Shown piece by piece: positions 26,962 to 37,203 of a stretch of DNA of 64,000 nucleotides; the first letter of the stretch is position 1; every line of letters starts with the position of its first letter. Source of the stretch: Campylobacter armoricus (GTDB lineage: Bacteria; Campylobacterota; Campylobacteria; Campylobacterales; Campylobacteraceae); NCBI RefSeq assembly GCF_013372105.1, contig NZ_CP053825.1, positions 1,116,001 to 1,180,000 on the forward strand. The letters run 5' to 3'. The notes beneath the pieces were generated by a model, which was not told the DNA's origin, searched no databases, and worked only from the letters and a program-made list of their open reading frames with translations. The position numbers were made by a program, and so were the translations under genes.

Positions 26962-28062
26962 TTAATCAAAATTCTCTAATAAATCTTTAAAAACCAAATA
27001 CAATTTTTCAAGCTCTTCTATGCTCACTCTTTCATCAACGGCATGAATTCTATCATTGCATACTCCAAATTCTACCACTTTAACTCCAAATTCTGCAAAA
27101 TACCTTGCATCACTTGTGCCACCTTTGGTGTTAAGTTCTGGCACTACTTGAGTGATTTTTTGCACACTTTCATTTAGCTTTTGCGCTATTTTAGAATCAC
27201 TTTGTGTTAAAAAAGGCTTTGAACTTTGATCTATGCTCAACTCATAATCAAGTCCTTCGCAAATCTTTTCTACATAAGCTTTTACATCTTCTAAGCTAGT
27301 TTGTGGAGAATTTCTTACATTAAACATCAATTTTAAATCATTTGGGGTTACATTGCACACTTCCATACCACCGCGTATATCAGTAATAACGATTTTAGAA
27401 GGTGCAAAAACTTCATCACCTGGATCAAGATCAAAACCTGCTAAAAATTTCAAAGCCGAAGCAAAATTATGCACCGGATTAATACATTTTTGTGGATATG
27501 CCACATGACCTTGCTTGCCTTTGATGAGTAATTTTGCATTGATAGAACCGCGACGCCCTATTTTAATACTATCTCCAAAATTTTTATCACAAGTTGGCTC
27601 AGCAACCACAGCAAAATCAGGTAGTATATCTTTTTCTTGCATAAATTTAAGCACTTCAAGTGTGCCGTATTTTGCCTCACCTTCTTCGTCGCTTGTTAAA
27701 ATAAGTGAAATTCTTCCTTTGAAATTTTCTATTTCCTTAACCGCACACATAAAAGCAGCCACACCGCTTTTCATGTCTTGTGCGCCTCTTACATAAATAA
27801 AACCATCTTTTTCCAAAGGCTCAAAAGGATCGCTACTCCAACCCTCTCCCGCAGGCACCACATCTACATGCCCACCAAAAGCCAAATGCTCACCACCATC
27901 ACTAAATTTTTTAGTCAGTAAAAGATTTTTTACGCCTTCTTTTTCTATAAAAAAAGCTTCAAAATCACTTAATTCCACCGCGATATAATTTAACGCTCCA
28001 TCATCATCTGGAGTGATGGATTTAAATTTACTTAATTCTTTAAAAATTTCAACTACTTGCAT
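26962..28062 (-). CDS. dapE: Succinyl-diaminopimelate desuccinylase
   Basis: DapE removes succinate from N-succinyl-LL-DAP in lysine and peptidoglycan precursor synthesis. The 366-aa M20 metallopeptidase-like enzyme shows [14 protein letters not shown] (metal-binding His and Asp) near residues 62-75 and the bridging-Asp motif [16 protein letters not shown] near 90. [11 protein letters not shown] carries the catalytic Glu pair, and [10 protein letters not shown] is the C-terminal metal-site signature. Length is normal. It lies between a LysE-type transporter gene and thiF. Confidence 0.96.
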   Translation of the reverse strand: MQVVEIFKELSKFKSITPDDDGALNYIAVELSDFEAFFIEKEGVKNLLLTKKFSDGGEHLAFGGHVDVVPAGEGWSSDPFEPLEKDGFIYVRGAQDMKSGVAAFMCAVKEIENFKGRISLILTSDEEGEAKYGTLEVLKFMQEKDILPDFAVVAEPTCDKNFGDSIKIGRRGSINAKLLIKGKQGHVAYPQKCINPVHNFASALKFLAGFDLDPGDEVFAPSKIVITDIRGGMEVCNVTPNDLKLMFNVRNSPQTSLEDVKAYVEKICEGLDYELSIDQSSKPFLTQSDSKIAQKLNESVQKITQVVPELNTKGGTSDARYFAEFGVKVVEFGVCNDRIHAVDERVSIEELEKLYLVFKDLLENFD

Positions 28063-28065
28063 GTT

Positions 28066-28659
28066 TTATCCTATAAAAGCTTTATACAGCATAGAAAGAG
28101 CAAAATACTCTAAAATAAATGCTGAAAAAAGATTAATGTAAAATATATGTTTATTTTTCACAAGGGCTTTGAATTTAGACACAAAAAATGATAAAGTAAA
28201 AATCCAAAACACAATAAAACCCACCAAACCAAAAAGCAAAGCAAAAGAGTTTTTGCTCTGCATACTAAGCCCTGCTACACTCACCCAAAAACCTATAACA
28301 TAAGGATTTGTAACATTTAAGAAAAATCCTTTGCTAAAACCTTTTAAAGGATGTGTTTTATTTACCTTGTTAAGATCGACTTTTCTTGTTTTTCTTAGCA
28401 TTAAAAACACCATAAAACTCAAAAAGAAAAAGCCAAAAACTGCTAGTATTTTATAAAAAAATTCATTATTTGCAAAGCTTAAAAGTCCAAGATTAATCAA
28501 AATCAAAAAAAGTATATCAGCACTTAAAGCACCAAGCCCAACACAAAAAGCATTTTTAAAAGAAGATAAAGCAGTATTTAAGATCAAAATATTTACAGGC
28601 CCAAAAGGCACAGATACACCCATACCTAAAATAATGCCTTGTAAGATTACTTCTAGCAT
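28066..28659 (-). CDS. LysE/RhtB family amino-acid exporter
   Basis: This 197-aa membrane protein has six hydrophobic segments and the family opening GMGVSVPFGPVNILILNTAL, followed by GLGALSADILFL and LNVTNPYVIGFW. LysE/RhtB proteins export amino acids such as lysine, threonine or homoserine lactone. Its end is 4 nt from dapE, and its start overlaps the sirtuin stop by 7 nt. The neighbouring DAP/lysine gene makes basic amino-acid export plausible, but the substrate is unproven. Confidence 0.88.
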   Translation of the reverse strand: MLEVILQGIILGMGVSVPFGPVNILILNTALSSFKNAFCVGLGALSADILFLILINLGLLSFANNEFFYKILAVFGFFFLSFMVFLMLRKTRKVDLNKVNKTHPLKGFSKGFFLNVTNPYVIGFWVSVAGLSMQSKNSFALLFGLVGFIVFWIFTLSFFVSKFKALVKNKHIFYINLFSAFILEYFALSMLYKAFIG

Positions 28660-29351
28660 TTTTCTTCCAAGAAATTTTCTATATCAGTTTTGATTTTATC
28701 AATAGCTGTGCAAACATCTTCTATATAAACTTTAGTAAAATTGCTTTCTAAATATTTATCCTCATCAAGATTGTTTAATATGCTTTGCTTACATACTCTT
28801 GCATACTCTCCCACAGGTAAAACCTGTCCGCTTGTACCTATACACACAAACAAATCACAATTTTGTAATTTCTCATATAAAATTTTATAATTTGGTGCCA
28901 TTTCTTCAAACATTACGATATTATGTCTTACATTTTCACTTTGACAACTTGGACAAATTTTATCATCACTACTTTCATAGCCTATGTTAAAAATATTTTC
29001 ACACTCTAAACACCTAAGTTCAGGTAAAAAACCATGCAAATGCACTACTTCTTCACACCCTGCTCGCTCTAATAAATCATCTACATTTTGGGTTAAAATG
29101 CTAATTTGTTTTGGAAATTTTTGTTTTAATAAAGCGATGATTTTATGTGCATGATTTGGCTTAACACTAGCTAGTTCTTTTCTTCTTTTATTATAAAATT
29201 CCAAAACTTTTTTGGGATTTTTTCTAAAACCAGTTGCTGAACAAACTTCCATTACATCATGTTCTTCCCAAAGCCCACCACTAGCTCTAAAAGTTTTTAT
29301 ACCACTTGGAGCACTAAGCCCTGCTCCGCTTAAAATCATTACTTGTTTCAT
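28653..29351 (-). CDS. cobB: NAD-dependent protein deacylase (sirtuin)
   Basis: This 232-aa class III sirtuin has GAGLSAPSGIKTFRASGGLW (NAD pocket, about residues 9-28), LTQNVDDLLERAG (NAD and substrate), the catalytic His in VVHLHG, and a zinc finger CLECENIF...CPSC. The Tyr and Arg that select succinyl or malonyl groups in SIRT5-type enzymes can be compared at EFYNKRRKEL, where YNKRR is close to the YxxR pattern. Desuccinylase and demalonylase activity is therefore possible. It is in the block running from murC to thiF. Confidence 0.92.
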   Translation of the reverse strand: MKQVMILSGAGLSAPSGIKTFRASGGLWEEHDVMEVCSATGFRKNPKKVLEFYNKRRKELASVKPNHAHKIIALLKQKFPKQISILTQNVDDLLERAGCEEVVHLHGFLPELRCLECENIFNIGYESSDDKICPSCQSENVRHNIVMFEEMAPNYKILYEKLQNCDLFVCIGTSGQVLPVGEYARVCKQSILNNLDEDKYLESNFTKVYIEDVCTAIDKIKTDIENFLEEKC

Positions 29352-29394
29352 TTGCTAAACCTTATAAAATTTACAAAGTTTAGCGAAAAATGCT

Positions 29395-32300
29395 TTAAGA
29401 AAATAAATATTTTTGTAAGATTTTTTCTTTTTCTTTTTCTAATCTATCAAGTTCTATTTTACCTTCATTGATTTTTTTCTCTATTTTATCAATTATATCT
29501 GCTATTTGATTTTGGAATTCTAAAGAAGGAAGTTTAACCCTTAATGCTTTTATTCTATCTATTGAAGCTCTAAGTTTTCTTGAAAATCCTTGTTTTTTAC
29601 CAGCTTCATTTAAAATAAAACTTATATATTTAGCATTTATTTTTGTATCATCAACCCTTAATACCCCGCAATGATCGGTTGGATAAAACTTTTTATTTTT
29701 TGGCATAAATCCCACCATCCAATCTCCATCTATACCCCATAAAACAGAATCATTATCATAATCTTGTAAGACTTCTTTATCAATAAATCCAAACACATTT
29801 AACACATTTGCACTATAAACAGGAATTTGTCCATTTTCAAGCAGTTCATTATTTAAAACTCTTTTTCCAATACTTAGTTTAAAAATTGGATTTGATAAAG
29901 TGTATTCTTTAATTGTTTTATTAAATGATGATAAAAATTCACTATCTAAATTTATTTTACACAAATTATTAATTTTATCTAAAATAAAATTTAGCTCATA
30001 CCCCCCCCCATTATCATCTATAATGCCGCATTCTTGAAGTATTGCTTTGATTAAGTTTTGATACTCTTCTATACTCATTCTTATGGTGTTATATTGCTCT
30101 TCTACCTTTTCACACTCCGCTACGATTTGTTTTTGAATTTCAAGCGGTGGCTTTGGAATAACCATATTTTGCAAGATTCCTAAATTTATATTTTGTTGCG
30201 AAGTTGTAATAACTTCGTTAAATAATTGAAATTTAAAATAATCAATAGCATACATAAGATATTTATTTATAAATTCTTCATTCGGAATAATAGCTACTAT
30301 AGCTTGATTTGTTGTCATATCTTCGCCTAATATTCCAACTCTACCTATAGTTGCATAAATTGAAACAACAACAGCACCTTTTTGTATCATTTTTACATTA
30401 GAATTCTTAAAACCCTCTCTTGTAATTTTTTCTTTAGTATCCATAATAACTTGATGGTTAGAGTAATCGCCAATTGTTAGCCACTTAATATCCCCATTCC
30501 AATAATTTATATTTTTTCTTGATGGCGTTCCTCCCATGAAAAAATCTCCACAAATTTTCAATTTAACCAATGGGTATTTAGACTTTATTTCTTCTCTTTG
30601 AGTTTTTGGATTTAAACTTATAGCTTTATTAAATTCCACTTTTTCAAAATCTATCATGTCAACAAGCCTTGCTTTACTAGCATAGCTTTGTAAATCTTTT
30701 GGTATATCGCTAAGAGTTTTTAAAAATGCTTTGCAAATTAAAGTATTAAGCTTAGTTTCATTTTGCGGATTGCCTCTTTCAAAAAGTGGACTACAATAAG
30801 GCTCGTGCAATTCTTTTAAACCTTCATCGCCTTTTCTATTGCTCCACTCGTAACCTAAAAATTTCTTTTGTTCTTTTATCTCACTTGGGGATTTTATAAT
30901 TAAGACTTCTTGATTAAGACTTAGACAAAAATAAAGCAATTTATCCTTTTCGATCGCCTGAACATAAGCTAAAAAAGCTTTATCTTCTAAACTTTGTTTA
31001 TCTTCACTTTCTTTATAAATTTTAGATTCTTTAAGTCTTTTATAATCGCTTGTTTGCTCAAATGCATTGCGATAATCTTTAAAGGCTTCTAGCTTTGCAA
31101 GTTTAGAATCTAAATCACCATTTAAAAAATTGCTATAAAGCTCTTTATCAAATTTTCTAAAATCACAATATGCACCTAGATAATCTTGATAAAAGTTTTC
31201 ATTGTCTTTTAAATTTTCAGCTTCTATGCGTTCTTTAATCAAGCTATAATCTTGAGAAATAAGATGATTTTCTTGTTTAAAAGTTTCTTTTTTGCGTAAA
31301 AACAAAATAATCGTATTTGTCCCTGTTGCACCAAATGTTTGACTTCCAAGCTCAACAATGGCAATAAAATCAAAATTTTGAAACAATATTTCTCTTGTAT
31401 TTTTATAAATAGAATCCTTATTTAAAATAGAACTTGGCAAAATAATAGCAGCTTTAGCATTATCATTTAAAATTTGATTTGCTCGCTCACAAAAAAAGCA
31501 TTCGATAGAATTATTTGTTTCTATGTTTATATCGTCATTAAAAAGTTTATAGATATTTTTAGACTTATTGCTTAAAGTTTCTAAAAATCCTTTTACAGAA
31601 TAAGGCGGATTTGCTATAAGTAAATCAAAACTATTTGATTCTATTTGTGGCTTTGCTTTTTCTCCTTCTAAATTATTTGTATTTGCTAGCTCAAAAGAAG
31701 CAAGTGCATCAGCATATAAAATATTGATTTCATTTTGTCCATACATAGCACTTGATACCTTAGAAACCTTACTCAAGCGATACTCTTTTTCAATACCATA
31801 AATATTTTTATAATGCTCTTTAAGCTCATCTTCTGTTAAATAACGCTTAAGCTCATTAGCATAGGTATTTAAAAAATGTCCAGCACCGCAAGCATAATCA
31901 ATCACCTTTAAAGCTTTAGAATTTTCGTTTAGCATTTCTTGAAGAGGTAAAGAATACATAATAAATTCACAAATTTGAATAGGTGTAAAAAATTGCCCTT
32001 CATCTTGTTTCATACCTTTTTGCAAAAAAAGTTCAAAAAGATTACCTAAAAATTGATTTGTAGAGTTTTGAGTAAGCTTATAATTTGCAAAAAGCTCTAC
32101 TATTTCTTTTAATACAAGTGCATTTTTTAAGAATAATTCTTTATTATGCACTTCTAAAAATGCAAAATCATTATTTGAATAAAATTTTAATTCTTTAATG
32201 TAATTTTGCATTACTTCTTTTAATGTTTTTATCTTTAATTGTTTAAAGTCTTTTTCTATGTCTTCATTGGATACAAAGGTGATTTTTTCTCCCAAGAATT

Positions 32301-33237
32301 CTTTCATAGCTTCTTTATAAAGCCACATTAATCTATCTTGCATATTTGCATAAGTATCTGCCATTACACCAAAATATCCAAATTTAAGATTGTTTTTATT
32401 AAAAGTTTCATCATAAATTTTACAAAGAAAAATATTTACAAGTTTATCAAAGGCATTTTCCTTGCCTGATATATTATGCTTGCGTAAAATTTTTGCAAAT
32501 TCGTGATATTTGCCTTCTTCTTTAAGTTCTTTGAGATTATCAAAAGTTGGAGTAATTTCTAAAATTTTATAAGCATTGACATTTGCTTCAAAAATACCTT
32601 GCTCAAAATATTGTAGTTCATAACTTTCTTTCCAAGTTTTAAAAAGTTCTATATTGTTATTAGATTTTTTATAAGAATTTTGTAATTCTTTTTCTTTTAG
32701 ATATTCTTCGTTATCGTAAGCTTGTATGATATAATTTTTATATTCTATCTTATCGCTAAAATCACTTGTATAAAGACAAAGATATTTTACACCTTTTTCT
32801 TGCTGAAAATAAGAAAAAAGCTGCCCACCATCTTCTTGCATTCTATTCCATTCTTTTATAAACTCACTATTTTTAGAATCTGTGGTTTTACATTCAATGA
32901 TCAAATAAGGATTATTTTCATTATCTTTTATCAAAATATCAGCCTTACCACCTTTTTTATTCCTGCCAAGATTCCATTTTGGCTCTAACTCTAAATGTTC
33001 AGCTTTATAGCCTTTTTCTAAAAGCCTATGTACACATTCAAAAACTACAAAATTTTCAGGGTGTGAAAAATTAGAAGTAGTTTCATCGTGAATTTTTATT
33101 TCTCTTGGGTAATTAATATTTTGATGTTTGTAGTCTATTTTAAGTATATAGTTATTAATTTTTTTCTCATAAATTTCATCTCTGTTTTCAAATCCTAAAC
33201 TTTGCAAAGCATTTTTTAAATTATTTTTTGTAATCAT
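29395..33237 (-). CDS. Type IIG restriction-modification enzyme with phase-variable G9 tract
   Basis: This 1280-aa single-chain enzyme combines cleavage, methylation and specificity. A PD-(D/E)XK nuclease (KADILIKD...IIECK, Asp100, Glu115, Lys117) lies at the N-terminus. The gamma-type N6-adenine methyltransferase has VIDYACGAGHF (motif I) and NPPYSVKG (motif IV) near residues 445-550. Two HsdS-like target recognition domains follow (GDFFMGGTPSRKNI from about 925, then SIGKRVLNNELLE from about 1115). The mutS2-to-sirtuin position matches CjeI (Cj1051) of C. jejuni from memory. A run of nine G lies between the two recognition domains; the frame is open as given. AAAGGA precedes the ATG. Confidence 0.93.
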   Translation of the reverse strand: MITKNNLKNALQSLGFENRDEIYEKKINNYILKIDYKHQNINYPREIKIHDETTSNFSHPENFVVFECVHRLLEKGYKAEHLELEPKWNLGRNKKGGKADILIKDNENNPYLIIECKTTDSKNSEFIKEWNRMQEDGGQLFSYFQQEKGVKYLCLYTSDFSDKIEYKNYIIQAYDNEEYLKEKELQNSYKKSNNNIELFKTWKESYELQYFEQGIFEANVNAYKILEITPTFDNLKELKEEGKYHEFAKILRKHNISGKENAFDKLVNIFLCKIYDETFNKNNLKFGYFGVMADTYANMQDRLMWLYKEAMKEFLGEKITFVSNEDIEKDFKQLKIKTLKEVMQNYIKELKFYSNNDFAFLEVHNKELFLKNALVLKEIVELFANYKLTQNSTNQFLGNLFELFLQKGMKQDEGQFFTPIQICEFIMYSLPLQEMLNENSKALKVIDYACGAGHFLNTYANELKRYLTEDELKEHYKNIYGIEKEYRLSKVSKVSSAMYGQNEINILYADALASFELANTNNLEGEKAKPQIESNSFDLLIANPPYSVKGFLETLSNKSKNIYKLFNDDINIETNNSIECFFCERANQILNDNAKAAIILPSSILNKDSIYKNTREILFQNFDFIAIVELGSQTFGATGTNTIILFLRKKETFKQENHLISQDYSLIKERIEAENLKDNENFYQDYLGAYCDFRKFDKELYSNFLNGDLDSKLAKLEAFKDYRNAFEQTSDYKRLKESKIYKESEDKQSLEDKAFLAYVQAIEKDKLLYFCLSLNQEVLIIKSPSEIKEQKKFLGYEWSNRKGDEGLKELHEPYCSPLFERGNPQNETKLNTLICKAFLKTLSDIPKDLQSYASKARLVDMIDFEKVEFNKAISLNPKTQREEIKSKYPLVKLKICGDFFMGGTPSRKNINYWNGDIKWLTIGDYSNHQVIMDTKEKITREGFKNSNVKMIQKGAVVVSIYATIGRVGILGEDMTTNQAIVAIIPNEEFINKYLMYAIDYFKFQLFNEVITTSQQNINLGILQNMVIPKPPLEIQKQIVAECEKVEEQYNTIRMSIEEYQNLIKAILQECGIIDDNGGGYELNFILDKINNLCKINLDSEFLSSFNKTIKEYTLSNPIFKLSIGKRVLNNELLENGQIPVYSANVLNVFGFIDKEVLQDYDNDSVLWGIDGDWMVGFMPKNKKFYPTDHCGVLRVDDTKINAKYISFILNEAGKKQGFSRKLRASIDRIKALRVKLPSLEFQNQIADIIDKIEKKINEGKIELDRLEKEKEKILQKYLFS
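30001..30009 (-). repeat. Poly-G tract (G9) inside the type IIG gene
   Basis: Nine consecutive C on the plus strand encode GGG within DDNGGGYELN, near residue 1078. With ten G the frame reads GTA TGA, and with eight it reads GGT ATG AGC TAA. Either change therefore stops translation within four codons and removes the second recognition domain. Confidence 0.9.
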
Positions 33238-33246
33238 TTATATCCT

Positions 33247-35445
33247 TTACAATCTCACCACTTTAGCACCAAAGCCGCCTTGATTAATAGGTGCATCTTG
33301 AAAACTTTTTACACTCTTATGTGTTTTTAAAAATTCCCTTACTGCAAAAGCAAGCCTTCCTGTGCCTATGCCATGATAGATTAAAACCTCGTCAAATCCT
33401 GCTATCAAAGCATCTGAAATAAATTTATCAAGTCTAGCAATAGCCTCATCACTCCTAAGTCCATGTAAATCCAAACTCACACTTAGATTACTAGGTTTTG
33501 TTACGCTGATACTTGTTTTTGCCACTTTTTGCTGTATCGCTCCGCTTTTTTTAAGAAGTTTTAAAGGCACGCGAAGTTTGATCCCATCGCTTTCGACCAT
33601 GGCATCGTTTTTGGAGATGGCTACGATTTTTCCTTTGATTTTTTCATATTTTACAAAATCCCCAACTCTAAGCTCTTCATTTTGTTCCATACTTGGTAAA
33701 ATAATGCTTTTTTTTAGCTCATTAGCCTTATTTAAACTTCTTTGCTTTTCTTTAATATCTTTTAGATTTATTGTTTTTTTAGCTTCTTCTATGGCTTTGT
33801 GGTATTTAAGCTCTAAATTTGAAACAAGTTTTTTAAATTCTTGCTCATTTTTTTCCTTTTGTTCTTTAAGTGAAAACAAAATTTCATCTACCTTGGCTTC
33901 TTTTTTCTCAAGCTCTTCATTTTTTTTGCGCAAAGAAAGCTCAAGATTAATGTTTTTACTCACCATTTCTTCTAAATTTTCTTTATCTTCTCCATAAAGT
34001 TTTTTAGCATTTTGCACTAAATTTGCACTTATACCATATCTCAAAGCTGTTTCAAATGCATAAGATTTACCTATGGTGCCTTTTAAAAACTCATATTTTG
34101 GTCTTGAAAGCTCTTCATCATATAAAGCAGCTATAAGTTCAACTTGTGAATTTTTAGCCAAAAGCATAGCAAGGCGTTTATGGTGGGTTGTGATGATGAT
34201 TTTATTATCTTGTTCTAAAAGCTTAGAAATAAGCTCAGTATATAAACACGCTGCTTCTTCAAAATCAGTTCCAAGTTCTATCTCATCAATTCCTAATAAA
34301 ACATTTTTTTTACCCAAAAGCTTAGAAAAATGCAACATTCTTCCAGCAAAAGTAGAAATATCATTTTTTACATTTTGCGGATCTTCTAAAATCACATCAA
34401 ATTCTTTAAAATTTCCTATTTGGCTTTTTTGCGCATTAATTCTCATAGGAAGTAAATGTTTTGCAAGTAAAGCCGCACTTAAAATTCCTTTTAAAAGCAT
34501 AGACTTACCACCCGCATTTACACCCGTGATGATTAAAACTTTTTTATTAAATTCCACATTCACACTTTTTGCATTTTTTAAAGCTGGATGTGCGAAGTTA
34601 TATAAACTTAGATTATTAGAACTATCAGCTAAAACAAACTCATAATCATACTTTTTAGCCATTAAAACTCTAGCACTATAATGATCAAATAAATCAAAAG
34701 CATTATTAATAAATTTCAAAAACATCAAATTTTTATAAAAAACCAAGCTGATTTTTTTGGCATATTCATAAAAAATTTCTTCTTTAGCATCTTTGATTTC
34801 ATCAATTTGACTTTGGATTTTTTCTACACTCAAAGGTACCACATAAAATCCACCGCCACTACTCCTGCCTATGATTTTTGCTTTTAAGACATGATTAAAC
34901 CCACCGCGTAAAAGCAAGGCTTCCATACCATTGATAAGATGAATTTGCGTATCGATTAAATACGCACTAAGACTTTTAGTATATGTGAGTTTTTTAAACT
35001 CAGTTACCAAACTTTCTTTTTTCATTTTTAAAGCTAAATTTAGATTAACAAGTCTTTCATCGATACTTTCCTTAATCTCACCCTTTTCATCAAAATACTC
35101 AAAAAGTTCTAAAATAACTTGTGGAATTTCTATCTTTAAAAGCCATTCCTTTAAACTTTCTTCAAATTTTAATTTTTTCAAATACTCAAAATACTTACAA
35201 ATTTTTATAAATTCAAAACTTTGACTTAAATGCAAAATTCCTTGTTTGCTAAGATGAATTAAAGCAGCATTTAACTCATCTACCATAGGAGGAGGATTAA
35301 ACTCAAGCAAAGAAAGTTCATTAAGTCTTTTAAAATGAAGCTTACTATCACCTTGCAAAAATATTTCTTTATCTCTTGCAAAAAGTCCTTTAAATTCTGC
35401 TACATATAAATCTAAATCTAACTTTTTAAAAAATTGCTCTTGCAT
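33247..35445 (-). CDS. mutS2: Endonuclease MutS2
   Basis: This 732-aa MutS2 protein lacks the mismatch-recognition domain. The core and lever region is followed by the ABC-type ATPase with Walker A VNAGGKSML (about residues 312-320) and the ILEDPQNV and LGIDEIELGTD segments. A Lys/Glu-rich coiled coil spans about 480-560. The C-terminal Smr nuclease domain has LDLHGLRSDEAI and YHGIGTGRL. MutS2 suppresses recombination or acts in ribosome rescue. It overlaps the upstream 115-aa gene at one base and lies 9 nt before the type IIG gene. Campylobacters have MutS2 in place of a MutS-MutL pair. Confidence 0.95.
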   Translation of the reverse strand: MQEQFFKKLDLDLYVAEFKGLFARDKEIFLQGDSKLHFKRLNELSLLEFNPPPMVDELNAALIHLSKQGILHLSQSFEFIKICKYFEYLKKLKFEESLKEWLLKIEIPQVILELFEYFDEKGEIKESIDERLVNLNLALKMKKESLVTEFKKLTYTKSLSAYLIDTQIHLINGMEALLLRGGFNHVLKAKIIGRSSGGGFYVVPLSVEKIQSQIDEIKDAKEEIFYEYAKKISLVFYKNLMFLKFINNAFDLFDHYSARVLMAKKYDYEFVLADSSNNLSLYNFAHPALKNAKSVNVEFNKKVLIITGVNAGGKSMLLKGILSAALLAKHLLPMRINAQKSQIGNFKEFDVILEDPQNVKNDISTFAGRMLHFSKLLGKKNVLLGIDEIELGTDFEEAACLYTELISKLLEQDNKIIITTHHKRLAMLLAKNSQVELIAALYDEELSRPKYEFLKGTIGKSYAFETALRYGISANLVQNAKKLYGEDKENLEEMVSKNINLELSLRKKNEELEKKEAKVDEILFSLKEQKEKNEQEFKKLVSNLELKYHKAIEEAKKTINLKDIKEKQRSLNKANELKKSIILPSMEQNEELRVGDFVKYEKIKGKIVAISKNDAMVESDGIKLRVPLKLLKKSGAIQQKVAKTSISVTKPSNLSVSLDLHGLRSDEAIARLDKFISDALIAGFDEVLIYHGIGTGRLAFAVREFLKTHKSVKSFQDAPINQGGFGAKVVRL

Positions 35446-35792
35446 TATTTATCTACCTTGCAATCTTTTATATCAAAAATTAAAGCTTTTAATTGTTTGT
35501 TTTTTCCATTGGAAACAAAACTTTGCGTTCCGTGCTCGAAATTAAAATACTCTTTACTTACATTAGTATCTTTGCATTTTAGGCTTTGCCCTTGTAAAAA
35601 AGCATTAAGCGTTTCTTTTTTTAGCACGCCATTTCTTGCGGCACTAAGTTCAAATTTAACTGCAAAAGCTATAGCTAAAATCAGCACTAAAACCAAAATA
35701 TAATTGCTAATTTTTCCCATTTTCTTACGCAAAAAAATAAAAAAAAGCAAGATTGCAAAAAAAGCTAAGATATATAAAAAAATCTTAAACAT
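35445..35792 (-). CDS. Small membrane protein between murC and mutS2
   Basis: This 115-aa protein has two hydrophobic segments (about residues 3-21 and 30-50) and a C-terminal region that may face the periplasm, with two Cys (SLKCKDT and DIKDCKVDK). It has no known domain. It overlaps murC by 8 nt and mutS2 by 1 nt. The same small gene lies here in C. jejuni (Cj1053, from memory). Function unknown. Confidence 0.75.
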   Translation of the reverse strand: MFKIFLYILAFFAILLFFIFLRKKMGKISNYILVLVLILAIAFAVKFELSAARNGVLKKETLNAFLQGQSLKCKDTNVSKEYFNFEHGTQSFVSNGKNKQLKALIFDIKDCKVDK

Positions 35793-37077
35793 ATTTTCCC
35801 CTAAGCTTTGTGCTTATATCTCCTGCACCAAAACCAATCACTAAACCATTTTCAACTAATTCACCATCAAGATAAATAGCATTTTCTTCTCTTTTGATTT
35901 CTTTTATAAATTTAGCTTTTGGGAAATATTTTTGCATATTAATTTCTATTCTAGCTTCTCCTGCTGCATAAACTGGTAAAATATAAAGCCCATCAACGCT
36001 AGATAAAACTTCACTAAAATACTCTATATTTGCACTTAGACGCGTATAGCGATGAGGTTCAAATATAGCTATGATTTTTTTGTATCCAGCTAATTTCGCA
36101 TACTCATTTGCTGCTTTTAGCGTAATTTTAATTTCTGTTGGATGATGTCCATAATCATCAATCAAAGCCATATTTTCATTAGCAAATAAAATATCAAATC
36201 TTTTTTTAATACCTTGATATTTTAAAAGTCGAGTTTTAATTTCATCTATACTCGCAAATTCACTTGCGGCTAAAATAGCCAAAGCAGCGTCCATTGCCAT
36301 ATGCTCTCCCATACCAAAAACACTAAATTCCCCTAAATCTTTTAGTGTAAAATATGTTTTTGGTTTGAAATTTTCTACTTTCATATAAACATTTGTGATA
36401 TCTTTACTTGGATAAAGTTTTTTTACATTACTTAAATTTAAACTTGCCAAAAATTCATCTTCGCCATTAATAACCTGAATCTTAGATAGGTTTAAAAAAT
36501 CCACATAAGCTTTGTGTAATTTTTCTAAATCATTACTATAATAATCTAAATGCTCTGCTTCAACATTTGTTACTATAGCTAAATATGGATTTGAATTTAA
36601 AAAAGAACTATCGCTTTCATCTGCCTCAAAAATAATATTTTCACTTTCTTTATAAAGCATATTAGTGCCACTTTCTTTTAAAACAGCACCTATGATTACA
36701 GAAGCTTCTATCAAACTTGCTAAAATACTTGAAGTTGTGCTTTTACCATGAGCCCCTGCAACCGCAAAAACTCTTTTGTCTTTTAAAATCATAGGCAAAG
36801 CTTCTTTTCTTGAAAGAGTTGCAATGTTTTGCTCTTTTGCACTGATTAATTCTTCATTATCTTCTTTTATGGCAGCTGAATATACTACTAAATCTACATT
36901 TTTAACATTATCTTTATGATGAGGAATTTTTATACTCATTCCCTCTTTTTCTAATTCTTTTGTAATTTTACTTTCTTTAATATCAGAACCACTTATCTTA
37001 AAACCTTGTTCTTTTAAAAATCTCGCCAAAGCTGAAATTCCAATACCACCTATACCTATAAAATGAATTTTTTGCAT
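35785..37077 (-). CDS. murC: UDP-N-acetylmuramate-L-alanine ligase
   Basis: MurC adds L-Ala to UDP-MurNAc, the first amino acid of the peptidoglycan stem. The 430-aa protein has HFIGIGGIGISALARFL (UDP site, residues 4-20), GAHGKSTTSSILASL (ATP loop), EADESDSSFL and DDYGHHPTEI. The start at 37077 is chosen because GAGG lies 7 nt upstream; the frame continues four codons further. It is the first gene of a long minus-strand block and is divergent from the first autotransporter. Confidence 0.95.
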   Translation of the reverse strand: MQKIHFIGIGGIGISALARFLKEQGFKISGSDIKESKITKELEKEGMSIKIPHHKDNVKNVDLVVYSAAIKEDNEELISAKEQNIATLSRKEALPMILKDKRVFAVAGAHGKSTTSSILASLIEASVIIGAVLKESGTNMLYKESENIIFEADESDSSFLNSNPYLAIVTNVEAEHLDYYSNDLEKLHKAYVDFLNLSKIQVINGEDEFLASLNLSNVKKLYPSKDITNVYMKVENFKPKTYFTLKDLGEFSVFGMGEHMAMDAALAILAASEFASIDEIKTRLLKYQGIKKRFDILFANENMALIDDYGHHPTEIKITLKAANEYAKLAGYKKIIAIFEPHRYTRLSANIEYFSEVLSSVDGLYILPVYAAGEARIEINMQKYFPKAKFIKEIKREENAIYLDGELVENGLVIGFGAGDISTKLRGKYV

Positions 37078-37203
37078 TAATAACCTCATAAATTAGATTA
37101 AAAAACTAATTTTACTTATTTTTTATAACAATAATTTTAAATTTAATAAAAAATGAATATATCTTTTATACAATTTCAAATACTAAAAATTACAGGGAAA
37201 ATT

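Noticed and set aside
29345-29400. Inverted repeat between the type IIG gene and the sirtuin gene
   Set aside because: The GCTAAAC/GTTTAGC stem has a 17-nt loop and no clear T tail, so I could not call it a terminator or a protein site.
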